9,058 nt of DNA from CAZWZG01 sp964638245 (GTDB taxonomy: Bacteria; Pseudomonadota; Alphaproteobacteria; Rhodobacterales; Rhodobacteraceae). The stretch covers positions 1 through 9,058 of the forward strand of contig CAZWZG010000125.1 of assembly GCA_964638245.1 (NCBI GenBank), given 5' to 3'. Each line of letters starts with the position of its first letter. Within the stretch, counting starts at the first letter, position 1. This document shows, piece by piece, positions 1 through 4,462 of this stretch. The position numbers and the translations under genes are program-made. The notes beneath the pieces were generated by a model that saw only the letters and a list, made by a program, of their open reading frames with translations, was not told the origin of the DNA and ran no database searches.

Positions 1-262
1 AGGGCGCATGTTCACGCGACGAGCCACAGCCGAAATTGTCGCCTGCCACAAGGATCTTGGCATCGCGATAAGCTGGCTGGTTCAGGACGAAATCCTCGAT
101 CTCTTTGCCTTCGCGGTCAAAGCGCATTTCGTCGAAAAGGTTCGCGCCAAGCCCGGTGCGCTTGATCGTTTTGAGGAACTGCTTTGGGATGATCATATCG
201 GTGTCGATATTCATCAGGGGCAGGGGCGCGGCAACGCCGGTGACTTCCTTGAACGCGTCCAT
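1..262 (-). CDS. leuD: 3-isopropylmalate dehydratase small subunit (LeuD), N-terminal part, cut by window edge
   Basis: LeuD is the swivel-domain subunit that pairs with LeuC to isomerise 2-isopropylmalate to 3-isopropylmalate in cytoplasmic leucine synthesis. Only the first 87 residues are present; the frame is open to the window edge. The N-terminus has the family pattern MNIDTDMIIPKQFLK at residues 17-31 and a clear NFGCGSSREHAP motif at 76-87, the signature of the aconitase swivel domain that contacts substrate. The start is the ATG at 262, preceded by AGGAG eight bases upstream, and it matches the usual LeuD N-terminus. A DUF2061 gene lies 60 bp upstream on the same strand with no obvious terminator between, so the two are probably co-transcribed. 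Its partner leuC is about 2.6 kb upstream rather than adjacent. Identity is certain; the C-terminal half cannot be judged. Confidence 0.96.
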   Translation of the reverse strand, partial: MDAFKEVTGVAAPLPLMNIDTDMIIPKQFLKTIKRTGLGANLFDEMRFDREGKEIEDFVLNQPAYRDAKILVAGDNFGCGSSREHAP

Positions 263-322
263 CGGGCTTTCTCCTATTCAGCGGAGCGGGTTTAAAACAG
301 GTGGTTGGGAATGACCAGAGGG

Positions 323-529
323 TCAGGGCATGCGCCGACCCCATTTGATCTTGGACCAGATCAGTTCGTGCCCAAAATAGTTGACGAAACCGGTAAGGGC
401 GCCAACGGCTGCGATACCGCCGCTTGCAGTGACCGAGCCTGTGAAGGCGAGGCCGATCAAAGTCATCACGATAAATCCGGAGATTTGCCAGGTCGTGGCC
501 TTCAAGGCCATGCGCGCTTTGGTGTCCAT
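323..529 (-). CDS. DUF2061 small membrane protein
   Basis: This 68-residue protein fits the DUF2061 family (predicted inner-membrane proteins of unknown function) in length and pattern. It has a short basic N-terminus (MDTKARMALKATTWQ), two hydrophobic segments at about residues 15-31 and 36-51, and the conserved tail with Y-F-G-H-E-x-x-W and a final WGRR. The first segment is preceded by K/R residues, suggesting a cytoplasmic N-terminus and a hairpin in the membrane. The ATG at 529 has AAGGA just upstream, rather close to the start. It lies 60 bp before leuD on the same strand. From memory, DUF2061 genes recur beside leuCD in Rhodobacterales, so a link to the leucine genes is likely positional and perhaps functional, but no activity is known. 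Its 5' side faces the divergent regulator gene across a repeat-rich region. Confidence 0.88.
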   Translation of the reverse strand: MDTKARMALKATTWQISGFIVMTLIGLAFTGSVTASGGIAAVGALTGFVNYFGHELIWSKIKWGRRMP

Positions 530-591
530 GTCCTTACCTGTTCGTGTTTGGTCTTGGCGCTGACTACCCTGAACTCAAGTGCGACGCTATT

Positions 592-643
592 TAGCAAATT
601 TGCAGCAAGGAATTTGCTTTGCAGGGAAAACTCTGCAATGCAG
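592..643. promoter_or_regulatory. Candidate operator cluster of inverted and direct repeats between DUF2061 and XRE regulator
   Basis: Three inverted repeats sit within 50 bp. GCAAATTTGC (594-603) is a perfect 10-bp palindrome. AGCAA-N5-TTGCT spans 604-618. CTGCA-A-TGCAG spans 633-643. TTTGCAG is also repeated directly at 599-605 and 618-624, 19 bp (about two helical turns) apart. The cluster lies between the divergent DUF2061 (start 529) and regulator (start 648) genes, where an autoregulator would bind. An AT-rich TATTTA (588-593) could be a -10 element on the plus strand, or TAAATA on the minus strand, but no good -35 was found. Binding by the neighbouring XRE protein is inference. Confidence 0.5.
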
Positions 644-647
644 GTTT

Positions 648-1499
648 ATGGCAAGCCGAGATCGATCCGTGTTGTTTCGAACGCGCCTTGAAGAGGCGAT
701 GGCGTCTCAGGCGATGTCCAAGAGCGCTTTGGCGCGCAAAACGGGCGTGGACCGATCGACCATCGGTCAATTGATGAAGGGCGATCTGCCGCGCATGCCC
801 AATGCGCAACTGGCCGCGGATATTGCCGCGGCTTTGGGATTGAGCGCGGACTGGCTTTTGGGCCTGACGAACCACCCCGAGTTGTCCGGTGACGTTCTTG
901 CGTCGGCCCTGGCGTTAAGTCCGGCGGAACGAAGTTCGGCGGATGCGCAGATCCTTGCGTGGCACCATGATGCGGTGGGCAGCAAGATCCGCCATGTGCC
1001 TGCGACGCTGCCCGAGATGCTGAAGACACGCGAAATGATTGCTTGGGAATATGCAGCCTCTCCACCCGAAATGATCGCGCAGATCGAAGCGACGGTGAGC
1101 GCGCAATTCGAGTGGCTGTGCGCGGGTGAGGCGGATTACGAAATCGCGCTTCCGCTACACGAAATTGAGTCCTGTGCCGCCGGAACGGGGTATTATCGAG
1201 GGCTTGATGCGGATATACGGCGCGCGCAATTGGAGTTTCTGGCCGATCAATCCGATGCCCTTTTCCCGCGGCTGCGGCTGTTCTTTTTCGATGCGCGCCA
1301 GATGCATAGCGCGCCGGTGACGGTTTTCGGGAACGCCTTGGCGATCATCTATGTCGGGAAATCCTACCTGTCGTTGTTCGAGCGGCAGCGCGTGCAGGCG
1401 CTGACAGAGCATTTCGACTGGCTGGTGCGCGGCTGTGCGGTGAATGCGCGCGCGGTGCCGAAGCTCTTGCACGACATGATCGGCTCGGACGTCGCCTAG
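648..1499 (+). CDS. XRE-family helix-turn-helix transcriptional regulator with uncharacterised C-terminal domain
   Basis: The product is a 283-residue DNA-binding protein. Residues about 9-72 form a HTH_3 (Cro/C1-type) domain: SKSALARKTGVDRSTIGQL (24-42) is the helix-turn-helix, and the LGLSADWLLG end of the domain is typical of this family. The rest (about 73-283) is predominantly helical and not confidently recognised. It loosely recalls ligand-sensing C-terminal domains of other XRE regulators (a conserved P-x-x-L-P-E-M-L-K-T stretch, later a hydrophobic FGNALAIIYVG strand). The frame can be extended to a GTG at 579, but that would translate the repeat cluster and add 23 residues with no ribosome site, so the ATG at 648 (weak AGG five bases upstream) is preferred. 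It is divergent from DUF2061-leuD and convergent with the VPLPA gene, and probably controls itself and one neighbour. The effector is unknown. Confidence 0.85.
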   Translation: MASRDRSVLFRTRLEEAMASQAMSKSALARKTGVDRSTIGQLMKGDLPRMPNAQLAADIAAALGLSADWLLGLTNHPELSGDVLASALALSPAERSSADAQILAWHHDAVGSKIRHVPATLPEMLKTREMIAWEYAASPPEMIAQIEATVSAQFEWLCAGEADYEIALPLHEIESCAAGTGYYRGLDADIRRAQLEFLADQSDALFPRLRLFFFDARQMHSAPVTVFGNALAIIYVGKSYLSLFERQRVQALTEHFDWLVRGCAVNARAVPKLLHDMIGSDVA

Positions 1500-1518
1500 C
1501 CAAGTGCGCTAATATGTT

Positions 1519-1552
1519 GAAGGCCGCGCTCCCCCACCGGAGCACGGCCTTC
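1519..1552. terminator. Hairpin in convergent gap, first of two
   Basis: A 14-bp stem runs from GAAGGCCGCGCTCC (1519-1532) to GGAGCACGGCCTTC (1539-1552), with one C-A mismatch and a 6-base loop. It starts 19 bp after the regulator stop codon. No T-run follows on the plus strand, so it is a strong hairpin but not a textbook intrinsic terminator. It probably serves the plus-strand regulator and could also act from the other side. Confidence 0.6.
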
Positions 1553-1559
1553 GTAGCGA

Positions 1560-1578
1560 CCCCGGCTCAAAGCCGGGG
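1560..1578. terminator. Hairpin in convergent gap, second of two
   Basis: A perfect 8-bp GC-rich stem, CCCCGGCT (1560-1567) with AGCCGGGG (1571-1578), closes a CAA loop. It lies 13 bp beyond the stop codon of the minus-strand VPLPA gene and directly beside the first hairpin. Neither strand has a strong T-tract after it (the plus strand continues ATCTCGTGTTTG). Its position between convergent genes supports a bidirectional termination or 3'-end stabilising role. Confidence 0.55.
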
Positions 1579-1591
1579 ATCTCGTGTTTGA

Positions 1592-2443
1592 TCAGGCTTT
1601 GCGGCGCAGTTTGCGCGTGGCGGCCAAAGAACCGACGCCAGCGATCAGCAGCCAGGCTGCTGCAGGCAGCGGGACCGGGCTCGGGTCAAGCGGATCGTCG
1701 TTGTCGATCGGGTCGTCATCGTCAGGATTTGAGAAGAACGAAAAACGCGCGAAAAGCGGGGCGGTTGTTGGTCCGCCTTCTTCGGTCCAGAAGTAGTCCT
1801 TTTCCTTCAGAACACCTTCTTCCTTGAAGCCCAGGATTTCGAGCGCGACGTTTTCGTCACCGACCTGAGTTTCAAAGAACCCAAGACGGCTACCGGTCAG
1901 CTCAACCTGATCCGAGCAGTCGCCGCCAACCATTTCGGTTGCGCAAGCCGGGTCGTTCGACCCGGGCCGGTTTGGCGTTTCGGTATGGCGAAACGTAAAG
2001 TTGGCGTCCATGTCGGTCGTGACGGTGCTGCCGCTGCCGTCATGAAAAGTTGCGCGAAGCATCACGTTCAACGCGACCGTCTCAAGGAACTTCGAGTCGC
2101 TATAGATAGGATTGTTGAAGTGCCAGAAGTCGCCCAATTTGAAGGGGTTTGTATCCGTCACGGTAAACGTGGTGTCGCGCGGATCGAACTCATAGCGCGA
2201 TACTTTTTCCGTCGGAGCATAACCCCATTGCACCGACGCGGCATCGTCGTCCGTCGTGCCTTTGATCGCCTTGGGCGCCGGACCCTTCGGCGAGTTGTAT
2301 TCTTTATTTGCAAAGGTCGGGTTCTGGAACGCGACATCTAGAATGCTGATCGTCACTGACGCGGCCTGCGCGTGTGTCGTCGCTGCGGCAAAGGCTGCCG
2401 CACAGAGGGTCGTCTTCAAAAGAGCCTTCGACATTATCGTCAT
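1592..2443 (-). CDS. Secreted VPLPA-CTERM sorting-domain protein, probable THxN-type
   Basis: This protein of about 283 residues is exported and probably anchored by its C-terminus. The N-terminus is a clear signal peptide (SKALLKTTLCAAAFAAAT, then AQA as cleavage site). The C-terminus has the tripartite sorting signal: the motif VPLPAAAWLL from about residue 257, a hydrophobic stretch, and a basic RKLRRKA end, the pattern processed by exosortase-type enzymes. An acidic D/P-rich linker precedes it. The body is beta-rich, with one Cys pair (CATEMVGGDC) that could form a disulfide. Its FRHTETPN stretch and later LEILGF resemble, from memory, the THxN family of PEP-CTERM proteins; that assignment is tentative. 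Starts at 2443 (MTIMSK) and 2434 (MSK) both give good signal peptides, while the open frame reaching 2530 adds residues that spoil it. No exosortase gene is in the window. Function is unknown; surface or matrix roles are typical of such proteins. Confidence 0.87.
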   Translation of the reverse strand: MTIMSKALLKTTLCAAAFAAATTHAQAASVTISILDVAFQNPTFANKEYNSPKGPAPKAIKGTTDDDAASVQWGYAPTEKVSRYEFDPRDTTFTVTDTNPFKLGDFWHFNNPIYSDSKFLETVALNVMLRATFHDGSGSTVTTDMDANFTFRHTETPNRPGSNDPACATEMVGGDCSDQVELTGSRLGFFETQVGDENVALEILGFKEEGVLKEKDYFWTEEGGPTTAPLFARFSFFSNPDDDDPIDNDDPLDPSPVPLPAAAWLLIAGVGSLAATRKLRRKA

Positions 2444-2550
2444 CCATCTCTGCATCCCATGCCTATGCACGGACGCTATTTTTCTGTTTCTCTGCGCTGT
2501 TCCGACACCCCCCGTCCGGAACCGCGCCATATGACACGGGTGAGTTCGAG

Positions 2551-2615
2551 CAATGAGAGCCTTCTCGCCCCCGCGCGGTCCAACAACACGGACCGTTCAG
2601 AAGGGCATCTCATTG
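2551..2615 (-). other. Nested hairpin element upstream of VPLPA gene, possible structured 5' leader
   Basis: Outer arms CAATGAGA (2551-2558) and TCTCATTG (2608-2615) pair perfectly. Inside them GCCTTCT (2559-2565) pairs with AGAAGGGC (2599-2606), with small bulges. An inner 6-bp stem, CGGTCC (2576-2581) with GGACCG (2590-2595), closes an 8-base loop. The element lies about 110-170 bp upstream of the VPLPA start on the minus strand and contains no convincing ORF. It could be a folded 5' leader, a small RNA, or a DNA cruciform site. No known riboswitch class was recognised. Confidence 0.45.
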
Positions 2616-2721
2616 TCGTCATTGGCGCAACAGCGCGCCGTCACTCGGTACATGTGCCTCGCTGACACACCGTCTATTTCGTAAAAGTTGAGGCAAAGTT
2701 CAAGCTTCTAGGCGAAAATGG

Positions 2722-2753
2722 GGCAAATTACGTTCCGTTAACGTTAATTTGCC
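2722..2753. promoter_or_regulatory. AT-rich inverted repeat with GCAAATT half-sites
   Basis: GGCAAATTA (2722-2730) and TAATTTGCC (2745-2753) are perfect 9-bp inverted arms. An inner pair, CGTT (2731-2734) and AACG (2740-2743), extends the symmetry with a one-base bulge. The arms carry the same GCAAATT/AATTTGC heptamer found three times in front of the XRE regulator. The site lies upstream of the VPLPA gene and just downstream of the leuC terminator, which fits an operator better than a terminator because the stem is AT-rich. Confidence 0.45.
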
Positions 2754-2771
2754 ACAATTCTGTTAACCTTT

Positions 2772-2815
2772 TGGAAACAAAGAAGGGCCGCAGAGGGATT
2801 GTTCCTCCACGGCCC
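2772..2815 (-). terminator. Intrinsic terminator of leuC
   Basis: Read on the minus strand, a 12-bp stem forms between GGGCCGTGGAGG (2815-2804) and CCTCTGCGGCCC (2796-2785), with two G-T wobbles and a 7-base loop. The T-rich run TTCTTTGTTTCC follows immediately (2784-2773). It begins 26 bp after the leuC stop codon, the expected place for a rho-independent terminator. It implies that the VPLPA gene is not simply part of the leuC operon. Confidence 0.8.
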
Positions 2816-2841
2816 ATCAAATTAACCATTTTTGGTCGGAA

Positions 2842-4248
2842 TCACACGATATCGCGGACGTCCGTCAGGCGACCGGTGATCGCGGCGGCTGCCGCCATGC
2901 CGGGGCTCATCAGGTGCGTGCGGCCCTTGTAGCCCTGACGCCCCTCAAAGTTCCGGTTCGAGGTCGAGGCGCAGCGCTCGCCTTCGGACAGCTGATCGGG
3001 GTTCATCGCAAGACACATCGAGCATCCGGCCATGCGCCATTCGAAACCTGCTTCCTGGAGCTTCTGGGCGATGCCTTCTTCTTCGGCCTGCAAACGGACA
3101 AGACCCGAGCCCGGGACGATCATCGCGCGAAGGCCATCCTTGACCTTCTTGCCGTCCATGATCCGGGCCACTTCGCGGAGGTCTTCGATCCGGCCATTGG
3201 TGCACGACCCGATAAAGACGGTGTCGATTTCAACGTCCGACAGCTTGGTGCCCGGTGTCAGGCCCATGTATTCGAGCGAGCGGCGGGCTGCTTCGACCTT
3301 GCCGCCTTTGAAATCCTCGGGGTGGGGCACGACGTCGGTGATCGCGAGCACGTCCTCGGGCGAAGTGCCCCAAGTCACGACGGGCGCGATGTCGGCAGCG
3401 TTCAGGCGTACGATCTTGTCGTAATGCGCGCCTTCGTCGGACTTCAGCGTCTTCCAATAGGCCAGGGCGGCTTCCCATGTGGCGCCTTTTGGTGCGTGCG
3501 GGCGACCCTTTACGTATTCAAAGGTTTTCTCGTCTGGTGCGATAAGACCCGCGCGCGCGCCACCTTCGATGGCCATGTTGCAAACGGTCATACGGCCTTC
3601 CATCGAAAGGCTGCGGATGGCCGAGCCTGCGTATTCGATGACATGCCCGGTGCCGCCAGCGGTGCCCGTTTTGCCAATGATGGACAGGGTGATGTCCTTG
3701 GCTGTCACACCGGGGGCGAGTTCGCCTTCGACCTCGACCAGCATGTTCTTGGACTTCTTCTGGATCAGGGTTTGAGTGGCCAGCACGTGTTCGACTTCGG
3801 ACGTGCCAATGCCGTGGGCCAGAGCGCCAAACGCGCCGTGAGTCGCGGTGTGGCTGTCGCCACAGACGATGGTCATGCCGGGCTGCGTCCAGCCCTGTTC
3901 CGGGCCGACGATATGCACGATGCCCTGGCGGACGTCGTCGATATCATACATCTCGATCCCGAATTCCTTGGCGTTCTGGCGCAAAGCCTCGACCTGAATG
4001 CGGCTTTCTTCGTTCTTGATGCCATCCACGCGCGACGGGTCGGTCGGCACGTTGTGGTCCGGCACGGCCACGGTTTTTTCCGGAGCGCGCACGCCACGGC
4101 CCGACATGCGCAAACCTTCGAAGGCCTGCGGGCTGGTCACCTCGTGGACGAGATGGCGGTCGATATAAAGAAGTGATGTCCCGTCTTCGGCTTCATGCGC
4201 CAGATGGTCATCCCAGATTTTGTCGTAGAGCGTCTTCGGGGCGGTCAT
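2842..4248 (-). CDS. leuC: 3-isopropylmalate dehydratase large subunit (LeuC)
   Basis: LeuC is the catalytic [4Fe-4S] subunit of isopropylmalate isomerase, which with LeuD interconverts 2- and 3-isopropylmalate through a dehydration-hydration step in leucine synthesis. The 468-residue length is normal for bacterial LeuC. It starts with the usual TLYDKIWDDH and contains the aconitase-family CGDSHTATHGAFG (129-141). The three cluster ligands are visible as Cys349 (in FIGSCTNGR) and Cys409 and Cys412 (in AGCSMCLAMNP), with NRNFEGRQG at 431-439. The ATG at 4248 has GAGAGGA five bases upstream. A terminator follows the stop codon. The gene stands alone with its own 5' region, which contains a candidate 28-codon ORF, and diverges from tamA. 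Nothing appears damaged. Its partner leuD lies about 2.6 kb downstream on the same strand. Confidence 0.98.
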   Translation of the reverse strand: MTAPKTLYDKIWDDHLAHEAEDGTSLLYIDRHLVHEVTSPQAFEGLRMSGRGVRAPEKTVAVPDHNVPTDPSRVDGIKNEESRIQVEALRQNAKEFGIEMYDIDDVRQGIVHIVGPEQGWTQPGMTIVCGDSHTATHGAFGALAHGIGTSEVEHVLATQTLIQKKSKNMLVEVEGELAPGVTAKDITLSIIGKTGTAGGTGHVIEYAGSAIRSLSMEGRMTVCNMAIEGGARAGLIAPDEKTFEYVKGRPHAPKGATWEAALAYWKTLKSDEGAHYDKIVRLNAADIAPVVTWGTSPEDVLAITDVVPHPEDFKGGKVEAARRSLEYMGLTPGTKLSDVEIDTVFIGSCTNGRIEDLREVARIMDGKKVKDGLRAMIVPGSGLVRLQAEEEGIAQKLQEAGFEWRMAGCSMCLAMNPDQLSEGERCASTSNRNFEGRQGYKGRTHLMSPGMAAAAAITGRLTDVRDIV

Positions 4249-4296
4249 GTTGGTCCTCTCCCGGTGATGTTGATGTGAAAGCGTAGGTTCGGTGGA

Positions 4297-4383
4297 TCAG
4301 CCGAGCGGACGCGGGTCGCGCAGCCGCGCGAAAAACCGCCATGGCAGACGGGTCACGTCATCGATATCGAGAAGCGCTTTCAT
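4297..4383 (-). CDS. Candidate 28-residue leader ORF upstream of leuC
   Basis: An ATG at 4383 opens a 28-codon frame ending in TGA at 4297, 48 bp before leuC. The peptide begins MKALLDIDDVTRLPWRFF and continues with an arginine-rich end. Its first half is acidic, its second half basic. Third codon positions are mostly G or C, as in real genes of this genome. It has five leucines but no run of leucine codons, so a classical attenuation leader is not obvious. No ribosome site precedes the ATG; a TTGACA box 32-37 bases upstream would put the transcript start within a few bases of the ATG, suggesting leaderless translation. It was not recognised as a known family. It could be a regulatory leader peptide, a small protein, or a chance frame. 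Confidence 0.4.
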   Translation of the reverse strand: MKALLDIDDVTRLPWRFFARLRDPRPLG

Positions 4384-4391
4384 GGGACGTT

Positions 4392-4420
4392 GAAAAAGGC
4401 GATGGTGGCCCCATTGTCAA
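4392..4420 (-). promoter_or_regulatory. Candidate promoter for leuC transcript
   Basis: On the minus strand a perfect TTGACA lies at 4420-4415. With a 17-bp spacer the -10 position reads TTTTTC (4397-4392), which is a poor match to TATAAT. The predicted transcript start would be near 4385, almost at the ATG of the small ORF at 4383. The good -35 and the location upstream of leuC support it; the weak -10 lowers confidence. Confidence 0.4.
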
Positions 4421-4462
4421 GGACGAGACTGGTTTTCGCGGATCAAGGGGTGAGGAAAGTAG

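Larger units (their letters stand above)
2444..2841. other. 398-bp non-coding region between leuC and VPLPA gene
   Basis: No supported gene lies here; short open frames have neither ribosome sites nor recognisable products. From the leuC side it contains the leuC terminator, an AT-rich stretch (about 2680-2784) with a 9-bp-arm inverted repeat, and the nested hairpin at 2551-2615. Transcription of the VPLPA gene must start in this region unless leuC transcripts read through, but I could not assign a convincing -35/-10 pair. Confidence 0.6.

Noticed and set aside
579..647. GTG at 579 as start of the XRE regulator
   Set aside because: There is no ribosome site, and the added 23 residues would be encoded by the palindrome cluster. 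The ATG at 648 begins just before the HTH domain.
2444..2530. N-terminal extension of the VPLPA protein to 2530
   Set aside because: It would add 29 mostly charged residues before a well-formed signal peptide, which would then be internal.
2372..2665. 97-codon plus-strand frame in the non-coding region upstream of the VPLPA gene
   Set aside because: It overlaps the signal-peptide coding end of the VPLPA gene and the nested hairpin. It has no ribosome site and no recognisable product.
2738..2766. CtrA-type sites from the several TTAA tetramers downstream of leuC
   Set aside because: The spacing between TTAA units is 2 or 15 bases, not the 7 of the TTAA-N7-TTAA consensus.
2914..4176. 420-codon open frame on the plus strand opposite leuC
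   Set aside because: It is antisense to an unmistakable leuC with all cluster cysteines. Its length follows from high GC and codon bias, and the translation resembles no known family.
4390..4418. tamA promoter from TTGAAA (4390-4395) with a 17-bp spacer
   Set aside because: The matching -10 reads ATTGTC, too poor to support a call. The tamA promoter probably lies in this region but was not located.
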